Origin: Candidatus Altimarinota bacterium
Lineage (GTDB): Bacteria > Patescibacteriota > Gracilibacteria > BD1-5 > UBA6164
Assembly: GCA_028698305.1 (NCBI GenBank)
Contig: JAQVDN010000001.1
Span: 186,001 to 250,000 of the forward strand
DNA: 64,000 bases
Reading direction: 5' to 3'
Below the pieces are notes generated by a model, which was not told the origin of the DNA, did not search any database, and saw only the letters and a program-made list of their open reading frames with translations. Below, one piece after another: positions 46,764 through 55,470 of the stretch (positions within the stretch are counted from its first letter, which is position 1; the number at the start of each line of letters is the position of its first letter). The translations under genes and the position numbers were made by a program.

Positions 46764-47156
46764 ATGGCTAAAACTACTATTAAAAAAAGTAAAAAAACTA
46801 GACAAATAATCCCTCATGGGCAAGCTCATATAAATGCTACATTCAATAATACTATTGTTAGTATTACTGATGAAAAAGGTAGTGTTTTAACTTGGTCATC
46901 TGGTGGTTCAGCTGGTTTTAAAGGTGCTAGAGAAGCTACTCCATATGCTGCACAAGTTGTAGCTGAACAAGCTATTTCAAAAGCAAAAACACTTCATTCT
47001 ATTGAATCAGTAGATGTTTATGTAAAATGAATAGGTATATGAAGAGAACAAGCTATTAGAGGTTTAATCTCTGGTGGAGTTGATTTAAAAGCTATTTTTG
47101 ATATAACTCCAGTTCCACACAATGGATGTAGAAAGAAAAAAGTAAGAAAATTATAA
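46764..47156 (+). CDS. rpsK: 30S ribosomal protein S11
   Basis: A 130-residue protein. AHINATFNNTIVSITDEKG, SSGGSAGFKGAREATPYAAQ and ITPVPHNGCRKKKVRKL are diagnostic. Only two of its many glycines (KGIGIG region) use TGA; most are GGT, unlike neighbouring metabolic genes. Confidence 0.96.
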
Positions 47157-47216
47157 TTCTTACGTTTATAAAAACTAAATAAACAATTTTTTAAATTTTA
47201 AATTTTAAATTTAATT

Positions 47217-47840
47217 ATGAGGTATACTTGACCAAAGAAAAAACTTTGTAGAAGAGAAGGTGTAAATCTATTTGGTACTGAAAAATATGATTTAACTGAC
47301 TCAAAAAGAGCTCCTCTAAGAAGTAGAAAAGCTAGTGAGTTTGGTACTCAATTGAGAAAAAAACAAATGGCTAAAAGAATGTTTGGATTATCTGAAAAAC
47401 AATTTGCTTCTTATTTTAAAAAAGCTCAAAACTCAAATAGTGTATGAACTACTTGAGATAAAATGTTACAATTATTAGAATTAAGATTAGATAATGTAGT
47501 TTATAGAGCAAATTTTGCTAGAACGAGAATTCAATCTAGACAATTCGTTAATCATGCACATTTTACATTAAACGGTGTTAAAGTTGATGTTCCATCTATT
47601 GCTGTAAAAGTATGAGATGTGATTGCATTAAGAGATAAATTAAAAGAATCTGCTTTATATAAATCATTATTAGAAGAATTAGAAGAATTTTCAAAAGCTA
47701 ATAAAGGTAAAGTAACTGCTTGTAAATGGATTGATGTTGATTCAAAAAAATTAACAATAACTATTTTAGCATTACCTGGTAAAGAAGACTTTGACCAAAT
47801 AATTGATATCCAAAAAATAGTTGAGTTCTACTCAAAATAA
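47217..47840 (+). CDS. rpsD: 30S ribosomal protein S4
   Basis: A 207-residue assembly-initiating 16S-binding protein. [20 protein letters not shown] opens it, and [28 protein letters not shown] is the S4 RNA-binding domain. Only one Cys lies in the N-terminal region, so the zinc-binding type is not indicated. In many bacteria S4 autoregulates the alpha operon; the 60-base gap upstream could hold a target but shows no obvious structure. Confidence 0.95.
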
Positions 47841-47880
47841 TAAATACTAGTTTATGTTATTTTTGTAATCAATTTAAAAT

Positions 47881-48861
47881 ATGCACATTATTCATAATAC
47901 AATAGGAGTTCCTAAAATTACTCAAAAAGATTTAGATAGTACTACTTCTTCTTTCATTGTAGGGCCTTTACCAAAATGATATGGTGTAACTTTAGGGAAT
48001 TCTTTAAGAAGAATACTTTTATCTTCAATACCTTGAACAAAAGTAACTTGAATAAAAGTAAAAGGAGTAAATCATGAATATTCAACACTTCCATGAGTTA
48101 AAGATTCAATAATAGATATAATGTTAAATCTTAAATGATTGGTTTTAGCAAAAAGTGATATTTGAGTAGAGTGGTTAAAATTAAATAAAACAAAATCTTG
48201 AAAAGTTACAGCAGCTGATATTAAAGCATCAGCTTGAATAGAAATAATCAATAAAGATTTATATATTACTGAAATTGATCAAGATGGTTTAGAATTGGAT
48301 ATTGATATTAGAATTGAAAAATGAGTTTGATATTTAACTCAAGAAGAGTTATTAGAAAGAGAAGAAGATGTAGAAGTTTTACTTGTAGATACTAACTTTT
48401 CACCTGTATTAAATGTAAAATATGATATAGAAAAAGCTAGATTCTGAGACATGATTAACTTAGACTCTTTGGAGATGACAATAACTACTGATTGATCAAT
48501 AACACCTGTAAATGCATTAAAATTTTCTGGAGATATGTTAACTTCATATTTTTCAATATTTAATGAAGAAGCATTACAAGTAGAATGACAATTCATTTCT
48601 AATGTAAAAGAATTAATATCAAGAGAAAAAGAAGAAGTTCAAGAAGAGTTAGAAAAGGAAACTTATACTCCAATTGAAATCATGTGATTATCTCCTAGAA
48701 CATTAAACGCTTTAATAAATTGAGATATACTTTCAATTGAAAAGTTAACAAAATGTACTGAAACAAAACTTTCTTCAATCAAATGATTTGGTAAGAAGGC
48801 TATGACTGAAATTAGATCATCTTTAGCTGAAAGAGGTTTAAAACTTTTAGGTGATGACTAA
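47881..48861 (+). CDS. rpoA: RNA polymerase subunit alpha
   Basis: A 326-residue subunit. The N-terminal dimerisation domain has FIVGPLPKGYGVTLGNSLRR ILLSS (in two parts), a hallmark of alpha. The C-terminal domain (about 255-320) has MGLSPRTLNALINGDILSI and IKGFGKKAMTEIRSSL, the helix-hairpin-helix that contacts UP elements and regulators. The conserved 265-type Arg is present as SPRTLNAL. Strongly supported by position between S4 and L17. Confidence 0.96.
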
Positions 48862-48889
48862 TATATCTAATTAATAATTTTTTATAAAA

Positions 48890-49252
48890 ATGAGACATAG
48901 AGTTAGAAAAAACTTAAAGTTCAACAATAAAAGTTTCTCACATAGAGATGCTATGGAAAGAAACCTATTAACATCTTTTTTCTTACATAAATCTATACAA
49001 ACTACAGAAAAAAAAGTTAATTTAATCGTTCCTATGATTGATAAATTAATAAATGTAGTTAATACAAAAGATGAAATGAACGCTATTAGATATGCAATGA
49101 AATATCTATATACAAAAGAAGCAAGTCTTGAATTATTCAAAAATGTTGCTCCAAAATATAAAGGAAACAAAACTTCTGGTTTTACTAGAGCTACTACTAT
49201 TAAATATAGAGATGGTGATGCTGCTAAATTAGTTAAATTAGAATTAGTTTAA
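48890..49252 (+). CDS. rplQ: 50S ribosomal protein L17
   Basis: A 120-residue protein: MRHRVRKNLKFNNKSFSHRD, RNLLTSFFLHKSIQTTEKK and GFTRATTIKYRDGDAAKLVKLELV. It contains glycines but no TGA codon at all. It follows rpoA by 28 bases, as in most bacteria. Confidence 0.95.
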   Translation: MRHRVRKNLKFNNKSFSHRDAMERNLLTSFFLHKSIQTTEKKVNLIVPMIDKLINVVNTKDEMNAIRYAMKYLYTKEASLELFKNVAPKYKGNKTSGFTRATTIKYRDGDAAKLVKLELV

Positions 49253-49275
49253 TATTTACTTAAGTTTAATTAGAC

Positions 49276-49704
49276 ATGAAAACTATTACTCCAACACAAT
49301 TAAAAGGTGATGAAAGAAAATGGTATGTAATTGATGCTCAAGATGAAACTCTTGGTAGATTAGCAACTAAAATTGCTGTAATCTTAAAAGGTAAGAATAA
49401 AGCATCATTTGCACCTCACATAGATAATGGAGATTACGTTATAGTAACTAATTGTGATAAATTTGCTGTTACTGGTAAAAAGTTAACAGATAAAATGTAT
49501 TACAGACATAGTGGTTACTTAGGTGGTCTTAAAGAAATTTCTTTAGGAAATTTATTAGAAAAGAAACCAACTAAAGCTTTAGAATTAGCTGTATTTGGTA
49601 TGCTTCCAAAAAATAAATTAAGAAAAGAAATGTTATCTAGATTAAAATTATTTACTTGAGTTGAACATACTTATGTTGCTCAAAAACCTGAACTTATAAA
49701 ATAA
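49276..49704 (+). CDS. rplM: 50S ribosomal protein L13
   Basis: A 142-residue protein. RKWYVIDAQDETLGRLATKIA, GDYVIVTNCDKFAVTGKKLTDK and YRHSGYLGGLKE are diagnostic, and AVFGMLPKNKLRKEMLSRLKLF is the C-terminal signature. A single TGA (at 49658-49660) would truncate it after 127 residues in the standard code, 15 residues before the true end. rpsI follows after 12 bases. Confidence 0.95.
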
Positions 49705-49716
49705 TTAAAATTATTT

Positions 49717-50109
49717 ATGGCAAATAAATATACTTATAACATTTGAAAAAGAAAAACTGCATCTGCTCAAGTAAAATTATTTGAGGGGAAAGGTGAAGAT
49801 ATGATAAATGGTAAAAAGACTTCAGAATATATAACTAGAACAGATTTGTTTGAAGTTGTTTATTCTCCTTTGAAAGCTTGTAAAGCTAAAGATGAGTTTT
49901 ATTTTGAAGTTGAAATAAATGGTTCATGAATTTCAGCTCAAGCTGATGCAATTAAATTAGGAATATCTAGAAATTTAGCTGAAAAAAATGAAGGTTTTAA
50001 AAAAATCTTAAAAGCTGCTTGATTTTTAACTAGAGATGCTAGAAAAGTTGAAAGAAAAAAACCAGGACAAAAGAAAGCAAGAAAATCTCCATCTTGGTCA
50101 AAAAGGTAG
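49717..50109 (+). CDS. rpsI: 30S ribosomal protein S9
   Basis: A 130-residue protein. NIGKRKTASAQVKLFEGKGE begins it, GISAQADAIKLGISRNL is the central block and LTRDARKVERKKPGQKKARKSPSWSKR is the conserved tail, whose terminal KR contacts P-site tRNA. It ends the rplM-rpsI pair at a TAG. Confidence 0.95.
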
Positions 50110-50222
50110 TTTACTATCTTTGTTCATTATCTGATTTAATCAGCTAATAATGAAAAAATCTAAATTGTTATCTGACTTAGATTGGATAATGAAAAAACAT
50201 TTAATTTATAAATATTGTAGAA
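50110..50222 (+). promoter_or_regulatory. Structured leader of rpsL
   Basis: Two inverted repeats fill the gap: CATTAT..GATT-AATC..ATAATG (about 50126-50152) and AATCTAA...TTAGATT (about 50157-50194). They may form a terminator-like or ribosomal-protein-binding leader ahead of rpsL; no Shine-Dalgarno is present. Confidence 0.4.
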
Positions 50223-50642
50223 ATGCCTACTATAAATCAATTAATTAAAAAAAGAAGAAAATCTCCAGTTTCTAAAAGTAAATCACCTGCTTTACAAGTG
50301 ATAAAAAATTCTATTAGAAAAAAAACTGTTGCGATTGATTGAGGATGTCCTCAAAAAAGAGGGGTTTGTGTTAAAGTAACTACAATGACTCCTAAAAAAC
50401 CAAACTCAGCCCTTAGAAAAGTTGCTAGAGTTAGATTAACTAATTGATATGAAGTAAATGCTTATATTGGTGGTGAATGACATAATCTTCAAGAACACTC
50501 TGTAGTTGCTATTAGAGGTTGAAGAGTAAAAGATCTACCATGAGTAAGATATCATATCGTTAGAGGTTTACTTGATTCTGAATGAGTAAAAAACAGAAAA
50601 CAAGGTAGATCATTATATGGTGCTAAAAGACCAAAAAAATAG
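50223..50642 (+). CDS. rpsL: 30S ribosomal protein S12
   Basis: A 139-residue decoding-site protein. [20 protein letters not shown] opens it, [20 protein letters not shown] carries the Lys of the PNSA streptomycin site, and [17 protein letters not shown] the second site. Glycines of the HNLQEHSVV neighbourhood (GEGH) use TGA. A hairpin and rpsG follow, without fusA or tuf. Confidence 0.96.
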
Positions 50643-50653
50643 AACTTTTTAAT

Positions 50654-50704
50654 AAACAAAAATGGAGTAAGTTTTAACAATTACTGAAAAATACCATTTT
50701 TGTT
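50654..50704 (+). promoter_or_regulatory. rpsL-rpsG intercistronic hairpin
   Basis: AAACAAAAATGG pairs exactly with CCATTTTTGTTT, and the loop itself holds AGTAA...TTACT. The position equals that of the S7-binding translational operator in the enterobacterial str operon. Function as an S7 autoregulatory site is inferred; a terminator is the alternative. Confidence 0.5.
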
Positions 50705-50732
50705 TAATTATATATTATTAATTGTTATTAAA

Positions 50733-51164
50733 ATGAAACAAGTTGAACAATCAATGTTTGAAAAATTTACAAATTATGTAATGCTTCATGGTAAAAAAAG
50801 TATTGCTATAAAAATTATGGATGATACTTTTGAAGAAATAAAAGCTAAAGGACAAAAAAGTCCAAAAGCAATTTTTGATAAAGCTATTGAAAACATTATT
50901 CCTAAAATTGAGGTTAGACCAAAAAGAGTTTGAGGTTCTATTTACCAAGTTCCACAAGAGGTTAAACCAAAAAGACAATTATTTTTAGCATCAAAATGGA
51001 TCATAGATTCAGCTAGAAGTAAAAAAGGTGCTTCTTTTTCTAAGTTTTTAGCTAATGAATTAATAGAAGCTGCTAACGAAACTGGTACTGCTTATAAGAA
51101 AAAATTAGAAGTTTACAAGATGGCTGAAGCTAATAAAGCTTTTGCTAGATTTGCAAACAGATAG
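50733..51164 (+). CDS. rpsG: 30S ribosomal protein S7
   Basis: A 143-residue 16S-binding protein (head assembly). FTNYVMLHGKKSIAIKIMDD, the AIENIIPKIEVRPKRVGG block and SKFLANELIEAANETGTAYKKK are diagnostic. An in-frame ATG at 50700 would add 11 hydrophobic residues (FNYILLIVIK) unknown in S7; ATG at 50733 is preferred. It is slightly shorter than the usual 156 residues because the N-terminal tail is short. Confidence 0.95.
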
Positions 51165-51173
51165 TTTAAATCT

Positions 51174-51262
51174 CAAATAAATTTTTAATTTATTTGTTTG
51201 ATTTAAGCTATGCTGGCCTATATTAGATTTAAATTATAAAATAATTTAAACATCTAATAAGG
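51174..51262 (+). promoter_or_regulatory. Terminator of rpsG and structured leader of rpmA
   Basis: CAAATAAAT-TTTTA-ATTTATTTG (51174-51197) is a perfect hairpin ending rpsG. A longer inverted repeat (TATTAGATTTAAATTAT with ATAATTTAAACATCTAATA, about 51221-51260) then precedes rpmA. The second may be a ribosomal-protein leader. A TTGATT at 51198 could be a -35 box. Confidence 0.5.
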
Positions 51263-51302
51263 ATCAGTATAATATTTTATTTAATTCATAATTTAACTAA
51301 AA

Positions 51303-51575
51303 ATGGCTCACAAGAAAGCTCAATGATCTACATCGAATGGTAGAGATAGTAATGCCAAAAGATTAGGTGTTAAACTATTTTGAGGACAAAAAGTTATTTC
51401 TGGTAACATCATAGTAAGACAAAAAGGTAATAAATTCTGGCCAGGAGAAGGTGTTTCTCAAGGACATGATTTCACTTTATTTGCTGTTAAAGATGGATCA
51501 GTAACTTTTACTGAAAAGAAAAGAAAAAGATTTGATGGTAGAACTTTTGTTGATACTTACATTTCTATTGTATAA
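51303..51575 (+). CDS. rpmA: 50S ribosomal protein L27
   Basis: A 90-residue protein: MAHKKAQGSTSNGRDSNAKR, VISGNIIVRQKGNKFWPGEG and FTLFAVKDGSVTFTEK. The N-terminus begins directly with AHKKA, with no cleavable extension as in Firmicutes. The usual partner rplU (L21) is absent upstream. Confidence 0.95.
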
Positions 51576-51581
51576 TTTTAT

Positions 51582-51616
51582 AAAAAGTCAATATTTATAT
51601 TGACTTTTTATTTTTT
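51582..51616 (+). terminator. Terminator after rpmA
   Basis: AAAAAGTCAATAT pairs with ATATTGACTTTTT, followed by a T run. Confidence 0.8.
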
Positions 51617-51799
51617 ATTATTATAATTTTTTCGTAAAATATATATTAAAGTAATAAATTACTTTAATTCAAGTGAAAAATGGATAATAGCCTTAAACCA
51701 AAAGTACACCAATTAATTGGTGCAACTTGATTAAATTTCTTAATGAAATTAGTTTTACAATCAAATAAAAAAGATATGCATTTATGCATATCTTTTTTA
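51617..51799 (+). ncRNA. Possible small transcript with palindromes
   Basis: This short AT-rich unit contains the perfect 16-bp palindrome CACCAATTAATTGGTG (near 51704-51719), a looser inverted repeat TTGATT...AATCAA, and the hairpin GATATGCATTTATGCATATC followed by T residues (about 51772-51797). An ATG at 51680 opens a frame that runs on past the hairpin into the antisense of the next gene, so coding seems unlikely. It may be a small RNA; the last hairpin also terminates the convergent gene. Confidence 0.3.
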
Positions 51800-52975
51800 T
51801 TTGATCATTTCTCAAGGCAAAGTAAAACCATCATTTTCTATTATTCTACCAGGCATAGAATAAGATTTTATTCAAGTTTTTACATTATCTCATATTATTA
51901 TTCATAATTTTCTAAGTCAACTATCTATTAATTCTCATTTTATCATTACTTTTATGTTTTTATTATCATGCCTTACATTTGCACTTATAAATCCACCTCA
52001 TATATTAACATGATTTCAAATTATTGAATCTCAAATATAACTTAAATGTGCCAAATTTGTTTTATCTCATATACTGGTATTTTTTATTTCAACTGCATTT
52101 CAGATTCTACATTCATCTCATATAACAGTATTTCATCTTATATAGGTATTAGGTCATATACTAGTATTTTCTCATATATAAACATTTCATTCAATATATG
52201 TTCAACTTTTTAATATAGATCATTTTCATAAAATTATATTTCATTTTATCGTAACATTATCTTCTATTTTTCATTTTATTTCAGACTCTTTTAATTTATC
52301 AAGAAAAAATGAATTTGCTTTTAGTATATCCCAAGGATATCATACATCTATAAATTCTTTTTTTATTTCAATTGCTTTAAGAGGATATTTATTTATATAA
52401 ACATTTATAGCATCTGTTATTTCATATTCTCATCTTTTTGAAAGAGGAATATTTTTTACTATTTCTAAAATATTAGAATTAAATTTATAAACTCAAAGAT
52501 TTGCTAGATTTCATATATAATTTTCAGGTTTTTCAACTATTTCTCTTATATTATTATCATCATCTACTTTGAAAACCCCATATATTTCTGGATTTATAAC
52601 TTGTTTTACAAGAGCTCAGTATCATTTATATTCTAAAATAGTTTTTAAATCATTTTTATTAAAAATAGAATCTCAGTTTAATACTATTAAGTCAAAATCT
52701 GATTCTATTCATTTAATTGCAGCTCAAGTTCATTTTTCATCATTTTGTAAATGATAAATCATTGGTACTCATTTAAAGTTATTTCAAAAATAATTTTCAA
52801 TTATTTCAGCTTTATATTTTACAACTATTATTATTTCTTTCACATATTTGTAAATACTTTCCAAGTTATGTTCTAAAATAGGTTTTCACATTATTTTTAT
52901 CATTGGTTTTGGAGTAGTATTAGTCAGAGGTCTTAATCTACTACCTTCTCAAGCTGCTAGTATTATTGCTTTCAT
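51797..52975 (-). CDS. Sugar-1-phosphate nucleotidylyltransferase with left-handed beta-helix domain
   Basis: A 392-residue bifunctional-type enzyme. AAGEGSRLRPLTNTTPKPMI is the nucleotide-binding start, LIVLNGDSIF is the metal-binding GD motif and EKPENYIGNLANLGVYKF matches the sugar-binding block. From about 235 hexapeptide repeats (ILGKGSILKSGTYIEGNVYIG) form a left-handed beta-helix as in GlmU or archaeal glucose-1-phosphate thymidylyl/acetyltransferases. It activates a sugar for cell-surface glycans. The exact sugar is not evident. Confidence 0.82.
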
Positions 52976-53150
52976 AAATTATATATTTTAGTAATATTTT
53001 TTTTATTTTAAACTTTTAATTTTTTTTGTAAAGTTTGCTTTAAAAAAAACTTGTGAGACAAGATGATTATTGGATGAAAATAAAAGAAATTATTAATAAA
53101 TATATTAAGAGCAATCTATATAAATAATCAAGTAAAAAATATCAATTTTA
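52976..53150. other. AT-rich intergenic region
   Basis: No gene or repeat is recognised between the nucleotidylyltransferase start and the promoter of the decamer-repeat unit. Confidence 0.4.
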
Positions 53151-53178
53151 TTGATTAAATAAACTATAAATTTATAAT
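53151..53178 (+). promoter_or_regulatory. Promoter of the decamer-repeat unit
   Basis: TTGATT (53151-53156) and TATAAT (53173-53178) are 16 bp apart. Transcription should begin near 53185, 21 bases before the ATG. Confidence 0.65.
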
Positions 53179-53205
53179 AAAAATATTAATTACTAGTTTA
53201 TTATT

Positions 53206-53343
53206 ATGCTACAACAAGCTACAACAAGCTACAACAAGCTACAACAAGCTACAACAAGCTACAACAAGCTACAACAAGCTACAACAAGCTTAGAAAATGA
53301 TATAGACTGTCTGAAAAAAAACAGGTATTTATTTGTGAGTTAA
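53206..53343 (+). CDS. Short repetitive peptide encoded by a decamer tandem repeat
   Basis: A 45-codon open frame beginning MLQQATTSYNK, in which the ten-residue unit LQQATTSYNK is read about 2.7 times, followed by a unique end LENDIDCLKKNRYLFVS. Because the 10-bp DNA unit is not a multiple of three, three copies give one full protein period, and gain or loss of one copy shifts the frame of the unique end. It lies between a good promoter and a strong terminator and may be translated. A non-coding role for the RNA or DNA is equally possible. Confidence 0.4.
   Translation: MLQQATTSYNKLQQATTSYNKLQQATTSLENDIDCLKKNRYLFVS
53211..53290 (+). repeat. Tandem repeat, eight perfect copies of ACAACAAGCT
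   Basis: Eight identical 10-bp units without one substitution, preceded by ATGCT, which matches the unit's last bases. Perfect identity implies recent expansion or active maintenance. It is not a CRISPR: there are no spacers. Confidence 0.97.
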
Positions 53344-53371
53344 AACTCATGAGTAAATATCTGTTTTTTTG
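53316..53371 (+). terminator. Terminator of the decamer-repeat unit
   Basis: AACAGGTATTTA...GAGTT pairs with AACTC...TAAATATCTGTT and a T run follows. The stop codon lies in the loop. Confidence 0.75.
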
Positions 53372-53483
53372 GCTCATTAAAATAAACAGGAACTTTTGCA
53401 AGATATTTATTTAAAAAATAAATATTGTTAATTGTGTTAAAAAATCTCCTAAAAAACGAAAATAATATATAATATATAAAAAT

Positions 53484-55244
53484 ATGAAAATAAACAAAAC
53501 CAAAGCTTTCACCCTAGTAGAATTAATAGTAGTAATAACAATACTAGCCATACTAGCAACAATAGCCTTTATAAGCCTAAATGGATATGCATCAAATTCA
53601 AGAGATAGTAAGAGAAAGAGCGATATAGCAAGTATGAGAAAGGTACTAGAACTAAGCTACCTAAAAAATAATCATTACCCAGAACCAGATAATGCAACTA
53701 ATATAACATATAGTTGAGGTTTAGCCTGGTATATCTGAGAATTTGGAGAAGAAGTAAGAAGGAAGGTAGAGAGAATAAATCCAGTACCAAAAGACCCATT
53801 ATTAGATATATACTATGCATATTGAGTAACAAATAATAGACAAGAATATGAACTATGAGCAATGCTAGAGAATGCAAATAATGTATCAATGAATATAATA
53901 AACCAAGCAAATGCAAATAGTGAATGATATACAACATATATAAGCTGAAATTATAATAAGAAGATAATATCAATAAGAGACTGAAATACGATAAGAATAC
54001 TATGAGTACCAACATTGATAACAACGAATCCAAGTATAACAGAGTTACAAACAGTTACTGACCAAGAAAGAAGAAGCTTGTTTTCAATAAATAATAAAAC
54101 AAACCTACCAGGAAAAGTAATAGAGAAGATAAATACATGAATACTATGAGAATGATTTATAGTAACAGCAGAAGAAATCTATGAAAACTGAACAATACAA
54201 AACACAGATGTAAATGGATGAGAAACTAGTTTATTATTGTATGAATGAACAATACAAGATTTAAACAATGAAACAACAAAAGAGAAGGTATGAGAGAATA
54301 TAATATCATACTATATGTGAACAGAAAGTACAATATGAAATCTATATCAAGAGATGACATGATTGGATGGAATAACAGTACTAGATGCACTGATAAGTAA
54401 TAAACAATGATGATTGAATAATAAGGATGTAGCATTGAGTGAAAGTAGTAATGATGGATGAACATCAAGTTGAGGATGAGTTGTACCTACATATACTTGT
54501 TCAGCACAACCAAATTATACAAATGCAAATTTTGTAGAATGAACTCCAACAATAGTAAATGAAGCTTGGCAAAATACAAATAATATAAATCCATGTTATT
54601 ATGAGTGTATAAATTGATATACTTGAAGTGAGTGTAATGTAGCTCCATTAGTATGATGGAGAGCATTAGATATAAATTGTGATATAGAAGATATAACAAT
54701 ATGAACACAAACTTGGGCATGATGTAATTCAACATTATGAACAGGTATAGAATATAGTATAGATCAAAATTGTTATAATTATGTATGATGAACAACAACA
54801 TGATGTAATAGACCAAGTAATGAGAAAGAAAATGTATATAATGCTACATATTGAGTAAATAATATATGGTGAAAACTATATACTTGGGCAAATTCTCCTA
54901 GTGCATGTCCAAGTTGACGGCATGTACCAACAGATGGAGAATGGACTACATTAACTAATTATATTATTGCACAAAATTGATGAAATACTGCTATATGATG
55001 GGCCGCACAATCTTGAAAAAATGAAACAAATAATTTAGTTAAAGCTTTAAAAATACCTTTAGCAGGTTACCGTAATACTGTTGGTTCTACGTTCGGCAAT
55101 CGTGGTTACGTTACGCACTTATGGTCGAGTACGCCTAATAGTACTAATGCGTATGGCAGGAACTTGTATTGGAATGGTTCTACAGTTGGTCGTAGCAACA
55201 ATAGTCAGGCGTTCGGTTTTTCTGTTAGATGTATAAAGGATTAA
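53484..55244 (+). CDS. DGR target: prepilin-like protein with diversified C-type-lectin-like domain
   Basis: A 586-residue surface protein. MKINKTKA precedes FTLVELIVVITILAILATIA, a type IV prepilin processing site and helix. A beta-rich middle and a Ser/Gly linker (near 320) follow, then a Cys-rich stretch (residues about 340-400). The final domain (about 400-586) contains IGTQTWAG, RHVPTDGEWTTL, LWSSTPNS and GFSVRCIKD, the Fib_succ_major/FGE-type C-lectin fold. Residues 525-584 are the variable repeat of the retroelement. TGA codes many glycines. The accessory, Avd, template and RT genes lie directly downstream. Display on a pilus tip for host or prey binding is inferred. Confidence 0.93.
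55057..55236 (+). repeat. Variable repeat (VR) of the diversity-generating retroelement
   Basis: 180 bases align without gaps to the template repeat at 56301-56480. Twenty positions differ, and at every one the template has A (11 to G, 8 to T, 1 to C). Most fall in Asn AAC/AAT codons of the template, which become Tyr, Gly, Val, His, Ser or Phe. It ends eight bases before the stop of the target gene, the standard DGR location. Confidence 0.97.
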
Positions 55245-55400
55245 GTGACACCCAAAGAGCGATAGCGATTTGTTGGTGGAAGTTATGCAGAACATAGTTT
55301 TGTTCCAAGAGTGTAACGATTGGTTTACAAAACTAATGTGGAGCAATTCGTCTCTTTGCTCTCTTTGTCTCTTTTTTGCTTCTTTTTCTAAAAGAAGATA
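55245..55400 (+). promoter_or_regulatory. Structured, GC-richer region downstream of VR
   Basis: Nested inverted repeats: CAAAGAG (55253-55259) with CTCTTTG (55352-55358), enclosing TAGTTTTGT (55295-55303) with ACAAAACTA (55327-55335). DGRs often need a hairpin or cruciform just beyond VR for efficient retrohoming; this could be that element or a 3' UTR structure. Confidence 0.45.
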
Positions 55401-55406
55401 CATTTA

Positions 55407-55450
55407 TTACAAAAAATGAAAGTGATTTTATACACTTTCATTTTTTGTAA
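55407..55450 (+). terminator. Terminator after the DGR target
   Basis: TTACAAAAAATGAAAGTG pairs with CACTTTCATTTTTTGTAA. The long stem is perfect. Confidence 0.75.
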
Positions 55451-55470
55451 TTTAAAAATAAAATATATAT

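Noticed and set aside
53211-53290. CRISPR array
   Set aside because: Units are 10 bp, contiguous and without spacers; no cas gene is nearby.
55119-55403. Minus-strand frame of 94 residues overlapping VR, and a similar one at 56242-56445 over TR
   Set aside because: They resemble each other only because VR and TR are near-copies; the opposite strand has the RT-linked coding signal, and one lies in an untranslated template.
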